Positions 24,595 through 34,043 of a stretch of DNA of 52,394 bases are shown in pieces; the stretch's first letter is position 1; every line of letters starts with the position of its first letter. The position numbers were made by a program, and so were the translations under genes. Under the pieces are notes generated by a model. That model had not been told where the DNA came from. It ran no database searches and was given only the letters and a program-made list of their open reading frames with translations. The stretch is from assembly GCA_902615325.1 (NCBI GenBank), contig CACMOJ010000010.1, positions 1-52,394 on the forward strand, read 5' to 3'. This stretch comes from an uncultured SAR116 cluster alpha proteobacterium (lineage in GTDB: Bacteria > Pseudomonadota > Alphaproteobacteria > Puniceispirillales > Marisalimonadaceae).

Positions 24595-25743
24595 ATGAAT
24601 TATAAAAAATGCTATAATTTTCAACATTTTAGAAGTCTTGCTAAATCTAAATTACCCTCACCCATTTTCAATTATATTGATGGCGCAGCTGATGATGAGG
24701 TTACATATCGAAGAAACACATCTTCGTTTGATGATGTCAGTTTAGTTCCAAATGTTTTACGTGGTGTTAAAGACGTAGATATTTCAACTACTATTTTTGG
24801 AAAAAAACTTGAGATGCCAGTGTATTGTTCTCCTACTGCTGTACAAAGACTATTTCATTATGAAGGGGAGCGGGCTGTAGCAAAAGCAGCAGATAAATTT
24901 GGTACAATGTTTGGTGTATCTTCACTTGGAACAGTTAGCGTTGAAGAAGTATCAAAAATTTCATCATCACCAAAAATGTTTCAGTTTTATTTTCATAAAG
25001 ATAGAGGTTTAAACAATAGCATGTTGGAAAGAGCAAAAGCAGCTAAATTTGATGTTCTTGCATTAACTGTTGATACTATAACAGGAGGCAATAGGGAAAG
25101 AGATCTTAGAACAGGTTTTGTGATCCCTCCACGTTTTACCTTTAATAGTTTGTTGGAGTTTGTTTTAAAGCCTTATTGGGGTATAAATTATGTAACAAGT
25201 CCTAAATTTGAACTTCCTCACTTGCAAGATTATGTCGGAGCAGGAACATCTGCAATGACTTCAATTGGAGACTATTTTACAAATATGCTCGATCAATCAA
25301 TGAATTGGAAAGATGCTGAAGATCTTGGAAAGAAATGGGGCGGACATTTTGCACTTAAAGGTGTTGTAAGTGTTGAAGATGCTAAAAGAGCTATTGATAT
25401 TGGTTGCACAGGAGTAATAGTATCCAATCATGGTGGAAGACAACTAGATGGCTCAGTATCACCTTTCGATCAATTAGCAAAAATTGTTGACGCAGTTGGT
25501 GATAAAATCGATGTCATCTGCGAGGGGGGCATTCAAAGAGGTACACACATACTAAAAGCACTTTCAGTTGGTGCAAAAGCATGCGCAGGGGGAAGACTTT
25601 ATTTGTATGCATTAGCATCAGCTGGTGAAAAAGGGGTTGAAAGAGCTCTTTCATTAATTAGAGAAGAAATTATTAGAGATATGAAATTAATGGGATGCAC
25701 TTCGATTGATCAGTTAAGTAGGTCAAATTTACATTATTCTTAA
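24595..25743 (+). CDS. lldD: FMN-dependent L-lactate dehydrogenase-type alpha-hydroxy-acid oxidoreductase
   Basis: 382-residue FMN barrel enzyme oxidising L-lactate or a close alpha-hydroxy acid to the keto acid. The family signature SNHGGRQLDG gives the catalytic His279 and Arg282, and the FMN-binding IDGAADDEVTYRRN lies near residues 28-41. Membrane-linked LldD and glycolate or mandelate oxidases share these motifs, so the substrate is not fixed by sequence alone. It starts 10 bp after rpmJ and converges on fumarase. Confidence 0.85.
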   Translation: MNYKKCYNFQHFRSLAKSKLPSPIFNYIDGAADDEVTYRRNTSSFDDVSLVPNVLRGVKDVDISTTIFGKKLEMPVYCSPTAVQRLFHYEGERAVAKAADKFGTMFGVSSLGTVSVEEVSKISSSPKMFQFYFHKDRGLNNSMLERAKAAKFDVLALTVDTITGGNRERDLRTGFVIPPRFTFNSLLEFVLKPYWGINYVTSPKFELPHLQDYVGAGTSAMTSIGDYFTNMLDQSMNWKDAEDLGKKWGGHFALKGVVSVEDAKRAIDIGCTGVIVSNHGGRQLDGSVSPFDQLAKIVDAVGDKIDVICEGGIQRGTHILKALSVGAKACAGGRLYLYALASAGEKGVERALSLIREEIIRDMKLMGCTSIDQLSRSNLHYS

Positions 25744-25747
25744 CAAA

Positions 25748-27349
25748 CTATTTAAAAAAGTCATTGCCTTTATTATCAATGACCATAAATGCAGGGAAGT
25801 TTTCAACTTCAATTTTCCATACTGCTTCCATACCTAATTCTGGATATTCCAACACAGAGACTTTTTTAATTGAGTTTTTTGCTACATTTGCTGCAACCCC
25901 TCCAATGGAACCTAAGTAAAAACCTCCAAATTTTTTACATGAATCAACAACTACTTGAGATCTATTACCTTTTGCAAGCATAACCATTGATCCTCCAAAC
26001 TTTTGAAATTTAGGTACATAACTATCCATTCTTCCGGCTGTTGTAGGTCCAAAGGAGCCAGAGGGTAGACCTTTTGGTTTTTTTGCAGGTCCTGCATAAT
26101 ATACAGGATATTTTTTAAAATAATCTGGTAAATCATTATTTTTCTCTAAATATTCTAGGATTTTTGCATGTGCGATATCTCTAGCTACTATCAGAGGCCC
26201 AGTCAGACTTAACCTTGTTTTAACTTTACATTGATTTAATTGTGATAAAATTTTATCCATGCCACTGGTTAGATCAATAGAAATAATTTCTTCAGCTAAA
26301 TTTTCTTCAACTTCAGGAAGATACTGAGCTGGGTTTGTTTCAAGTTTTTCTAAAAATATACCTTTTGAGTTAATTTTTCCAAAAATTTGACGATCTGCCG
26401 AACAAGATACTCCTATTCCAACAGGCATTGAGGCACCATGCCTAGGTAGCCTAATAACTCTAACGTCGTGACAATAATATTTACCACCAAATTGTGCTCC
26501 TATTCCCATCTCTTGGGTCATTTTTAAAATGATCTCTTCCCATTCTCTATCTCTAAAAGCATGACCGGTTTTTTCATTTCCTTTTGTTGGAAGCCCATCT
26601 AAATATTTTGTTGATGCTAATTTAACTGTTTTTAAATTTAACTCAGCAGATGTTCCTCCGATCACAATTGCTAAATGATAGGGAGGACAAGCAGCAGTTC
26701 CAAGAGAGATTATAATTTCATACAAAAATTTTTTTAAATCTTTTGGATTTAAAATTGCTTTTGTTTGTTGATATAAAAAACTTTTGTTGGCTGACCCTCC
26801 ACCCTTTTGAATAAAAATAAATTTATATTCATCACCTTCTGTTGAATATAGATTGATTTCACCGGGCAAATTATTATTAGTATTTTTTTCTTCAAACATT
26901 GAAATTGGTGCAAGTTGGGAAAATCTGAGATTATTATTTTGATAGCTATTATAAATTCCCCTGCATATTTGTTTTTCATCATTAAAATCTGTAATGATAT
27001 TTTTCCCTCTGTATCCATTTACTATTGCAGTTCCTGTGTCTTGACACATTGGCAATACACCAGATGCAGAAATATTAGCATTTTTTAGCATTGTCATTGC
27101 AACGAATTGATCATTTTTGGAAGCTTCTTTATCATCAAGAATTTTTTTTAATTGTTTAAGGTGAGAGCTTCTATACAAATGAGAAATATTGTAAAAAGCA
27201 TTTTCAGTAATTATTTCGAGTGCTTCTGGTTTTATTGATAAAAATTTTTTATCCCCAAAAGTCTTAATGCTTATGTAGTCTTTTTCAATTAATTCATATT
27301 CTGTATTATCATTTGCTATAGGGAACATAGTTGAAAAAGCAAAACTCAT
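25748..27349 (-). CDS. fumA: fumarate hydratase, class I
   Basis: Oxygen-sensitive [4Fe-4S] fumarase of the single-chain type. From ATG 27349, which has AAAGGAAA before it, the product has 533 residues. The N-terminal catalytic part includes [12 protein letters not shown] with a cluster cysteine and [13 protein letters not shown], and the C-terminal swivel part includes [11 protein letters not shown]. An in-frame start 45 bases upstream lacks a ribosome binding site and overlaps sspB. It follows sspB by 16 bp and is probably co-transcribed with it. Confidence 0.92.
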   Translation of the reverse strand: MSFAFSTMFPIANDNTEYELIEKDYISIKTFGDKKFLSIKPEALEIITENAFYNISHLYRSSHLKQLKKILDDKEASKNDQFVAMTMLKNANISASGVLPMCQDTGTAIVNGYRGKNIITDFNDEKQICRGIYNSYQNNNLRFSQLAPISMFEEKNTNNNLPGEINLYSTEGDEYKFIFIQKGGGSANKSFLYQQTKAILNPKDLKKFLYEIIISLGTAACPPYHLAIVIGGTSAELNLKTVKLASTKYLDGLPTKGNEKTGHAFRDREWEEIILKMTQEMGIGAQFGGKYYCHDVRVIRLPRHGASMPVGIGVSCSADRQIFGKINSKGIFLEKLETNPAQYLPEVEENLAEEIISIDLTSGMDKILSQLNQCKVKTRLSLTGPLIVARDIAHAKILEYLEKNNDLPDYFKKYPVYYAGPAKKPKGLPSGSFGPTTAGRMDSYVPKFQKFGGSMVMLAKGNRSQVVVDSCKKFGGFYLGSIGGVAANVAKNSIKKVSVLEYPELGMEAVWKIEVENFPAFMVIDNKGNDFFK

Positions 27350-27365
27350 AATATTTCCTTTTAAT

Positions 27366-27857
27366 CTAATCTTCTTCCTTTGATCTAAAAGCATCTAATG
27401 ATAAAATTTCGGCATTATATTTGTGATTGATGTCTTTATTAGATTTACTTGTTATAATTTTTTTCTCTTTGCTTGTGTTTTCAGTCAATAAATTTTTTTT
27501 AAATTGCAGACTAAAACCAACCGATGGATCAGAAAAAGACATGATAGAATTAAATGGGACAGAAATATTTTTTTTAATCCCATTAAAAGAAAGAGTAACA
27601 GAAAATTTTTTTTCATCAATAGTGAGATCCCAAAATTGATGTTGTAATATGATTTTAATTTCATTGTCATCACTAGCTTTTAATTCAGGCGGTACTTTTA
27701 CTCCTTTGTAGCTTGAGTTAAATGAAATATAGAAGTGGTGGTCGCCTGGAAGCCCTTGTTCATAAACTAATTCCAATGATTTTTTTACAACTAGTCTAAG
27801 TGTATCTTCAACTATTTGATCATAATCAATATTTTTTTTATCAACGTTATCCATCAT
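27366..27857 (-). CDS. sspB: ClpXP adaptor SspB, alphaproteobacterial type
   Basis: Delivers tmRNA-tagged proteins to ClpXP. It has 163 residues. The globular domain (about 10-125) follows SspB-alpha: [37 protein letters not shown], then the [10 protein letters not shown] and [20 protein letters not shown] blocks. A disordered tail (about 128-163) ends in [12 protein letters not shown], the expected ClpX-docking end. Two adjacent ATGs are possible; the second (27854) is better spaced from AGG. The tmRNA gene lies just upstream on the same strand. Confidence 0.92.
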   Translation of the reverse strand: MMDNVDKKNIDYDQIVEDTLRLVVKKSLELVYEQGLPGDHHFYISFNSSYKGVKVPPELKASDDNEIKIILQHQFWDLTIDEKKFSVTLSFNGIKKNISVPFNSIMSFSDPSVGFSLQFKKNLLTENTSKEKKIITSKSNKDINHKYNAEILSLDAFRSKEED

Positions 27858-27915
27858 AAAACCTATTAATAATGTAGATCAATTTTATTTTATTGAAAAC
27901 ATTTTTTACAGATAA

Positions 27916-27948
27916 AAATAAAAAAAAGGCAAGACCTAAGTCTTGCCC
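27916..27948 (-). terminator. intrinsic terminator of ssrA
   Basis: On the minus strand the stem GGCAAGAC/GTCTTGCC (8 bp) closes a TTAG loop (27928-27947) and runs into a T-rich tract. It lies between the tmRNA gene and sspB, so sspB probably needs its own promoter or readthrough. Confidence 0.85.
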
Positions 27949-27949
27949 A

Positions 27950-28230
27950 TGAATTTCTGTTGCCAGGTAGTTCAACCCCGCCGATCCTTGCTAGAGGATA
28001 GGACTTAAATTTCGGTTACTTTAGCTGCTAAGCAGCTGCAGCAACCGGAGCGTAGTTGTCATTTGCAACTATTAATTAGCCCGATATCGGTGGTACAATG
28101 CCGAGTAAAAGTTTTATTTTTATTACACACGTCGATCCTATTTCACCCCCATAATTATTTGGTGGAGGTGCCGGGTACCGCCCCCGGGTCCGTAAAGCTT
28201 ATTTTATAAAATGTTTATTACCATAGTCTT
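27950..28230 (-). ncRNA. ssrA: tmRNA (ssrA), circularly permuted two-piece form
   Basis: Rescues stalled ribosomes. On the minus strand the acceptor piece comes first and ends CACCTCCACCA (3' end at 28160), preceded by a T-arm-like GGACCC...GGGTACC region. After about 9 bases the coding piece starts at 28150 with GGGGGTGAAATAGGATCGACG. GGGGGTG pairs with CACCTCC to rebuild the acceptor stem, which shows the permutation typical of alphaproteobacteria. The tag frame (28066-28028) and a terminator follow. The 5' end of the acceptor piece (about 28230) and the exact 3' end of the coding piece are estimates. Confidence 0.92.
28028..28066 (-). other. tmRNA tag reading frame
   Basis: The resume codon GCA at 28066 is preceded by AATAGTT. 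The frame encodes ANDNYAPVAAAA followed by TAG. AND-N at the front is the part read by SspB, and the C-terminal small residues form the ClpX signal. The end is AAA, not the common LAA or VAA. Confidence 0.92.
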
Positions 28231-28322
28231 AAAAGACAAGCATAGTATATATTATTTTCAGGGATTATTAAAGAGCAATGACAATGAACATAGTTTTTGT
28301 TATTAATATTAAGAGGTTTAAA

Positions 28323-29114
28323 ATGAAACAATATTTAGATTTATTAAAAAATGTGTTTGATAATGGAATAATTAAAAATGATAGAACAGGGGTAGGAACA
28401 AAATCTATTTTTGGGTGGCAAATGAGATTTGATTTAAGTAATGGGTTTCCGCTTTTAACTACAAAAAAACTTCATATAAGGTCGATTATTCACGAACTAT
28501 TATGGTTTGTAAAAGGAGATACAAATATAAAATATTTAAACGATAATGATGTGCACATATGGGACGATTGGGCAGATAATGAAGGTAATTTAGGTCCTGT
28601 CTATGGAAAACAATGGCGTTCATGGGAAAATGATGGGGTTAAAATAGACCAGTTAAAAAATGTTGTAGAATTAATAAAAAATGATCCAAATTCACGAAGA
28701 ATAATTGTTTCTTCATGGAATCCAATAGATGTTTCAAAAATGGCCTTACCTCCTTGCCATTGTTTGTTTCAATTTAATGTATTAGGTAACAAACTTTCTT
28801 GTCAACTTTATCAAAGAAGTGCAGATATTTTTTTAGGAGTTCCATTTAACATTGCTTCTTATGCTCTTCTTACTCATATGATAGCTGAAATAACAAATTT
28901 AAATGTAGGGTATTTTGTTCACACACTTGGAGATGCGCACTTGTATCTTAATCATCAGGATCAAGCTAAAGAACAATTATCAAGAAAACCTAAAGATCTA
29001 CCTAGACTAGTTATTAACAAAAAAAGAAAAAATATTGATGAGTTTGAGTTTGATGATTTTTTATTTCAAAATTATAACCCTGACCCTCATATTAAAGCTC
29101 CAATAGCAATTTGA
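28323..29114 (+). CDS. thyA: thymidylate synthase
   Basis: Makes dTMP from dUMP using methylene-tetrahydrofolate, yielding dihydrofolate. From ATG 28323, chosen because AGAGG lies 6-7 bases before it, it has 263 residues, the normal ThyA length. The catalytic Cys145 sits in [10 protein letters not shown], and [14 protein letters not shown] and [18 protein letters not shown] are intact. Followed by folA after 4 bp, the usual pairing that recycles dihydrofolate. Confidence 0.96.
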   Translation: MKQYLDLLKNVFDNGIIKNDRTGVGTKSIFGWQMRFDLSNGFPLLTTKKLHIRSIIHELLWFVKGDTNIKYLNDNDVHIWDDWADNEGNLGPVYGKQWRSWENDGVKIDQLKNVVELIKNDPNSRRIIVSSWNPIDVSKMALPPCHCLFQFNVLGNKLSCQLYQRSADIFLGVPFNIASYALLTHMIAEITNLNVGYFVHTLGDAHLYLNHQDQAKEQLSRKPKDLPRLVINKKRKNIDEFEFDDFLFQNYNPDPHIKAPIAI

Positions 29115-29118
29115 TATT

Positions 29119-29673
29119 ATGAAAGTTTTGCAGAAAAATAAATTTCCAATAGTTACAATTGTTGCTGTTTCTAAGGATTTCATAATTGGTGATGGTAAAA
29201 AAATGTTATGGCATTTACCAAATGATTTAAAAAGATTAAAGTCTATTACTCTAGGTAATCCATTGATTATGGGAAGGAAAACTTTTGAGAGTATTGGCAA
29301 ACCACTGCAAGGGAGAGCTAACATTATTCTGACTAATCAAAATAACTTTAAAAATGATGTTCAACTTGAAAAATATTTTGTAAAGAGTTTTGAGGATGCA
29401 GTAACTCAAGCCAATAATTGGATTTTTAACAAATATAAAAAAAGTGAATATAATACAAAAAAAATTTTTATTTTTGGAGGAGGTGAAATATATAAATTAG
29501 CTCTATGTTTTTGCAATAAAATTGAACTCACTTTAGTAGATGTTAAATTAAAAAAAGGAGTTTTATTTCCTCATATAGATGAAAAAAAGTGGAAAAAAAG
29601 ATTAATACAAACAATTCAAGGAACTGAAAATTACCCATCTCATTCTTTTTGGGTGTATAATAGAAAAAATTAA
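29119..29673 (+). CDS. folA: dihydrofolate reductase
   Basis: Reduces the dihydrofolate made by ThyA. The 184 residues begin with a short extension, then VTIVAVSKDFIIGDGKKMLWHLPNDLKRLK, which contains the substrate and Met20-loop region (broken here into recognised parts IIGDG and WHLPNDL). Next come NPLIMGRKTFESIGKPL and the cofactor motif IFGGGEIYKLAL. It is slightly longer than the 160-residue norm because of small insertions. It overlaps the end of mrp on the other strand by 4 bp. Confidence 0.94.
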   Translation: MKVLQKNKFPIVTIVAVSKDFIIGDGKKMLWHLPNDLKRLKSITLGNPLIMGRKTFESIGKPLQGRANIILTNQNNFKNDVQLEKYFVKSFEDAVTQANNWIFNKYKKSEYNTKKIFIFGGGEIYKLALCFCNKIELTLVDVKLKKGVLFPHIDEKKWKKRLIQTIQGTENYPSHSFWVYNRKN

Positions 29674-30461
29674 ATACCAATTTTTCTAAGTACTTTTTTA
29701 CTAATATCTAAAAAAGAATTAAAGACAAGATTACTCTGATATTGATTAATTATTTTGTTTTTAACAATAAAATCTTTACTTAAATCCTCTGTAATTGGTA
29801 ATTCTCCTAAAACTTCTGCACCAAATTTATCAGTGAGTTGTTGACTTGATTTTTTCCCAAAAATATAATGTTTTTTTTGACATTCATTACATTTATAATA
29901 GCTCATATTTTCAATTATACCCAAAATCGGTACATTAATTTTTTTAAACATATTTATTCCCCTCTTTACATCTAACAAAGATAATTCTTGAGGAGTAGTT
30001 ATTATTAATGCTCCAGTAATATCAATCTTTTGAGAAATTGTTAATTGCACATCTCCTGTCCCTGGAGGAGTGTCAATAATTAATATATCTAGTTTCCCCC
30101 ACGATACATCTCTTAGTAATTGTGTTACTGCTTTGATTACCATAGGTCCTCTCCAAACGTTTGGTGTTTCTTCTGGAATCAAATAGCCAATTGACATTGT
30201 TTTAAGACCATTGATTACAATTGGTAAAAAGCTCTTGTCTTCAATCCTAGGTTTTTCAGTTGTATTTAGTAATTTTGGTAAGCTAGGACCATATATATCA
30301 ACGTCAAGTAAACCTACTTTAAATTTTAAATGTTGAAAAGTTAAAGCCAAGTGAAGGGCAAATGTTGACTTTCCAACACCACCTTTACCACTTGCTACCA
30401 TTATTATGTATTTTGCGAATTTTGGTATTTTTAAAAATTTATTTAATTCATTATTTTTCAT
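29670..30461 (-). CDS. mrp: Mrp/ApbC-type iron-sulfur carrier ATPase, short form
   Basis: P-loop ATPase of the Mrp/NBP35 family that carries Fe-S clusters to apoproteins. The 263 residues start almost directly with the deviant Walker A ASGKGGVGKSTFALHLA, followed by DVDIYGPSLP, IDTPPGTGDVQL and a C-terminal CNEC pair that would bridge a cluster between subunits. The N-terminal MIP18/DUF59 domain (about 90 residues) common in bacterial Mrp is missing, and no upstream frame supplies it. Confidence 0.9.
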   Translation of the reverse strand: MKNNELNKFLKIPKFAKYIIMVASGKGGVGKSTFALHLALTFQHLKFKVGLLDVDIYGPSLPKLLNTTEKPRIEDKSFLPIVINGLKTMSIGYLIPEETPNVWRGPMVIKAVTQLLRDVSWGKLDILIIDTPPGTGDVQLTISQKIDITGALIITTPQELSLLDVKRGINMFKKINVPILGIIENMSYYKCNECQKKHYIFGKKSSQQLTDKFGAEVLGELPITEDLSKDFIVKNKIINQYQSNLVFNSFLDISKKVLRKIGI

Positions 30462-30591
30462 AAAGTTATAGTTAAGATTATATCAATTAAAAAAAAATTA
30501 TATTTTAAATTAAAAAAAATAAAAAATTAAGGTTGAAATTTTTATATTGAACCAAATATACTTAACTCTAGATCATTGTCAGGTGTATTTA

Positions 30592-31674
30592 ATGAATAAT
30601 AACAACTCAGGCCCTTGGGGCAATAACGATAATAATCAAAGTCCATGGGGAAGAAGACCAAATAATCAAACACCCCCAGACGTTGATGAGATAATTAAAA
30701 ATAGTAGAGATAAATTTAAAAAATTTATGCCATCAAAATTTGGTGGTGGAAAAAGTTTATCCATTATTTTTCTTATATTAATAGCATTATGGCTAGCAAC
30801 TGGTATTTACAGAGTAAATCCACAAGAGCAAGGTGTTGTTCTTAGATTTGGAGAGTGGGTAAGAACAACTGAACCAGGTTTGCACTATCATTTTCCTTCA
30901 CCAATTGAAAAAGTTATAACGCCAGATGTTACCAGAGAGAATAAAATAGAAATCGGTTACAGAGCATTTGGCGGTGGTAATTCAAATAGAAGAGATGTAG
31001 CAGATGAGTCAAAGATGATCACTGGTGATGAAAATAATATTGACATAGATTTTGTAGTTTTTTGGAAGATTTCTGACGCTGGTAAATATTTATTCAACCT
31101 TCAAGACCCACCAGAAACTGTAAAAGTAGCTGCTCAATCTATAATGAGAGATATCATTGGTCAAACTAAAATTCAAACAGCTCTCACAGAAGGTCGTCAA
31201 AATATTCAGCTTAAAGCTAAATCTTTACTTCAAGATCTCCTAAATTTATACGAAGCAGGTGTTGAAATAAGAGATGTTCAATTACTATCCGTAGACCCAC
31301 CTCAGGAAGTTATTGATGCTTTTAACGATGTCCAAAGGGCTAGGCAGGATAGAGATACGCTCATTAATGAAGCTCAAGCTTTTAGAAACGATGTTGTTCC
31401 TAGAGCAAGAGGTGAAGCTGCTCAAATGATAAATCAAGCGCAAGCTTACGAAAGTGAGGTGGTTAATAGAGCAAAAGGTGATACCGACAGATTTCTATCA
31501 ATCTACAATAGCTATAAAGTTGACCCTGACGTAACTAGATCAAGAATTTATTTAGAAACAATGGAAAAAGTTTTGTCAAATGTAAATAAAGTAATAATGG
31601 ATAAATCATCAAGTTCATCAGGAATAGTGCCTTATCTGCCAATTGACAAACTACAAAATAAAGGGTCAAAATGA
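30592..31674 (+). CDS. hflK: FtsH regulator HflK
   Basis: SPFH/prohibitin-family membrane protein that cages FtsH with HflC. From ATG 30592 (AGGTG upstream; an earlier TTG is in frame) it has 360 residues. These comprise an Asn/Gly/Pro-rich cytoplasmic head, one membrane segment (about 56-75), the SPFH domain beginning YRVNPQEQGVVLRFGEWV, and a long Ala/Arg/Glu coiled coil. The stop overlaps the hflC start by 4 bp. Confidence 0.94.
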   Translation: MNNNNSGPWGNNDNNQSPWGRRPNNQTPPDVDEIIKNSRDKFKKFMPSKFGGGKSLSIIFLILIALWLATGIYRVNPQEQGVVLRFGEWVRTTEPGLHYHFPSPIEKVITPDVTRENKIEIGYRAFGGGNSNRRDVADESKMITGDENNIDIDFVVFWKISDAGKYLFNLQDPPETVKVAAQSIMRDIIGQTKIQTALTEGRQNIQLKAKSLLQDLLNLYEAGVEIRDVQLLSVDPPQEVIDAFNDVQRARQDRDTLINEAQAFRNDVVPRARGEAAQMINQAQAYESEVVNRAKGDTDRFLSIYNSYKVDPDVTRSRIYLETMEKVLSNVNKVIMDKSSSSSGIVPYLPIDKLQNKGSK

Positions 31675-32543
31675 TGAGTAATATTAGAATTTTAACATAT
31701 ACATTTGGAATTATAACATTATTTTTTATTTATAGTTCTTTTTTTACTGTTGATCAAACTAAGCAAGCGATTGTTCTTCAATTTGGAGAACCTAAAAGGG
31801 TTGTCAACAAACCTGGTTTAAATTTTAAGGTCCCATTTATACAAGATGTAACTTATTTTGAAAAAAGAGTTTTATCTCTTGTTTCTAGTGACTCCGAAGA
31901 AGTTATTTTATCCGATCAAAAAAGATTAGAAGTTGATACTTACTCAAGATTTAAGATAATTGATCCACTTCTATTTTACCAAACAGTAAGAAATGAAACA
32001 GGAGCTAGACAAAGATTAGAATCAATAATTGATTCTTCAGTTAGAAGAGTTTTGGGTAAATTAGAATTAGTTTCTATATTATCAGATGCAAGACAAAACA
32101 TTGTTGATGATATAGGTACTGAAGTTAATCAGATAGTTAAAAGACTAGGTATGCAAATTATTGATGTGAGGATTAGAAGAGCTGATTATCCTGAAGCTAC
32201 CAGTCAGAACATATTTAATAGAATGAGATCCGAAAGAGAACAAGAAGCAAAAGAATTTAGAGCCCAAGGCGCTGAAGAAGCCCAGAAAATTAGATCAGAT
32301 GCAGAAAAACAGAAAACAATTTTAATTGCAGAAGCCAAACGAAAAGCAGAAGCTATAAGAGGAAATGGTGATGGTGAAGCAATTAAAATATATGCGGATG
32401 CATTTGGGAAAGATGCAAAATTTTTCAAATTCTATAGATCTATGTTAGCGTATGAAAAAACATTTGTAGATAAAGATACTACGATGATTTTATCCCCTGA
32501 AAGTGAGTTTTTTGATTTCTTTTCGGATAAAAAAGGCAACTAA
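31671..32543 (+). CDS. hflC: FtsH regulator HflC
   Basis: Partner of HflK. It has 290 residues with an N-terminal membrane helix (about 6-24), the SPFH domain (TVDQTKQAIVLQFGEPKRVV, then LNFKVPFIQDV), and a helical region rich in Glu, Ala and Arg (about 180-235). Tandem ATGATG codons make the first residue uncertain by one. Followed 67 bp later by degP, the common hflK-hflC-degP order of alphaproteobacteria. Confidence 0.94.
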   Translation: MMSNIRILTYTFGIITLFFIYSSFFTVDQTKQAIVLQFGEPKRVVNKPGLNFKVPFIQDVTYFEKRVLSLVSSDSEEVILSDQKRLEVDTYSRFKIIDPLLFYQTVRNETGARQRLESIIDSSVRRVLGKLELVSILSDARQNIVDDIGTEVNQIVKRLGMQIIDVRIRRADYPEATSQNIFNRMRSEREQEAKEFRAQGAEEAQKIRSDAEKQKTILIAEAKRKAEAIRGNGDGEAIKIYADAFGKDAKFFKFYRSMLAYEKTFVDKDTTMILSPESEFFDFFSDKKGN

Positions 32544-32610
32544 ATTTCTTATTTAACATATTTATGACACTTTTAACTTATTATAATTACGTGATTTAAT
32601 TGAGGGATAT

Positions 32611-34041
32611 ATGTTTTTAAATCTTTTAAATAATAAACTAAAAATACTTCTATTTACGTTTTCAATAATATTTATACCTCTCATTGGTTATGCAAAAAAA
32701 GCTCCAGAAAGTTTTGCAAACTTAGCTGAATTATTGAGCCCATCTGTTGTAAATATTTCTACAACAACAATTATAGAAGACAGAAAAAATAATTTACCAG
32801 CTTTTCCTCCTGGATCACCATTTGAGGAATTTTTCAAACAATTTCAAGATCCCAACCAAGGTAAAAGAAGAGCACAATCACTTGGATCTGGTTTTATAAT
32901 AGACAAAAAAGGGTTTATTATTACAAATAACCACGTAATTGAAAATGCCGAAAAAATCATGGTTATACTTCACGATGATAAATCTTTCGAAGCTGAGGTA
33001 GTTGGTAAAGATCCTAAAACAGATGTCGCATTACTTAAAATTAACCCAAAAAATGTAAATCTAAAAGCTGTAAAATTTGGTAATTCTAATAATTTGAGAG
33101 TAGGTGATTGGGTTATGGCTATTGGTAATCCTTTTGGTTTTGGAGGTACAGTTACAGCAGGAATTGTGTCTGCAAGAGGTAGGAATATAGGTGGGTCTTA
33201 TGATGATTATATTCAAACTGATGCATCTATAAACAGAGGTAATTCTGGAGGCCCATTATTTGATATGTATGGAAATGTTGTAGGCATAAATACAGCAATA
33301 TTTTCTCAATCTGGAGGTTCTGTTGGTATAGGCTTTGCTGTATCATCCAATCTAGCAAAACAAGTTTCAGATCAGCTTAGAAAATATGGTCGTACAAAAC
33401 GAGGCTGGTTAGGTGTTTTAATTCAACAAATTACTGAAGAAATTGCTGATACTTTAGGTTTAAAAAACACACATGGTGCACTAGTATCGTCAGCAACCGA
33501 AAATGGTCCAGCGTATAAAGCTGGAATAAAATCTGGAGATATTATTTTAAGATTTAATGATATTAAAATCAAAAATATGAATGAATTACCAAAAGTTGTT
33601 GCTAGTACACCTGTTGGAAAATCAGTAAAGGTTGAAATTTGGAGAGAAGGCAAGATAAAAACGTTGGATGTAAAGCTTGGTGAATTAGAGTTAGCAGAAA
33701 ATAATAACCTCACAAATAATAATCAAAAAAAAGGTCAAACAAAATCTTTTCCGAAGTTAGGTTTTGAAATTAAGCAATTAAACTCTCAAGACATTGAAAA
33801 ATACAAAATAAAAAAATTTAAAAAAGGTATTATTATATCTAATGTAAAAAATAATAGTAAGGCTTTCAAAAGTGGTCTGAGAGAAGGTATGATTATAGTT
33901 AGAGTGGGACAGTCCGAAGTTTCTGATTTAAGTGTGATTACTAATGCTATAGAAAAGGCAAAAAAACAAAAAAGGAATGCATTATTAATGCTTGTTAATT
34001 TTAAGGGTAATGACAGATTTGTTGCAGTTGAAGTATTTTGA
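32611..34041 (+). CDS. degP: periplasmic serine protease DegP/HtrA (Do family)
   Basis: Periplasmic protease-chaperone. The 476 residues have a signal peptide (about 1-28), a trypsin-like domain with the catalytic triad His108 (TNNHVI), Asp138 (KTDVALLKI) and Ser212 (GNSGGP), then two PDZ domains (about 275-365 and 385-470). GAGGG lies just before the ATG. Following hflKC, it belongs to a membrane and periplasm quality-control unit. Confidence 0.95.
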   Translation: MFLNLLNNKLKILLFTFSIIFIPLIGYAKKAPESFANLAELLSPSVVNISTTTIIEDRKNNLPAFPPGSPFEEFFKQFQDPNQGKRRAQSLGSGFIIDKKGFIITNNHVIENAEKIMVILHDDKSFEAEVVGKDPKTDVALLKINPKNVNLKAVKFGNSNNLRVGDWVMAIGNPFGFGGTVTAGIVSARGRNIGGSYDDYIQTDASINRGNSGGPLFDMYGNVVGINTAIFSQSGGSVGIGFAVSSNLAKQVSDQLRKYGRTKRGWLGVLIQQITEEIADTLGLKNTHGALVSSATENGPAYKAGIKSGDIILRFNDIKIKNMNELPKVVASTPVGKSVKVEIWREGKIKTLDVKLGELELAENNNLTNNNQKKGQTKSFPKLGFEIKQLNSQDIEKYKIKKFKKGIIISNVKNNSKAFKSGLREGMIIVRVGQSEVSDLSVITNAIEKAKKQKRNALLMLVNFKGNDRFVAVEVF

Positions 34042-34043
34042 GA

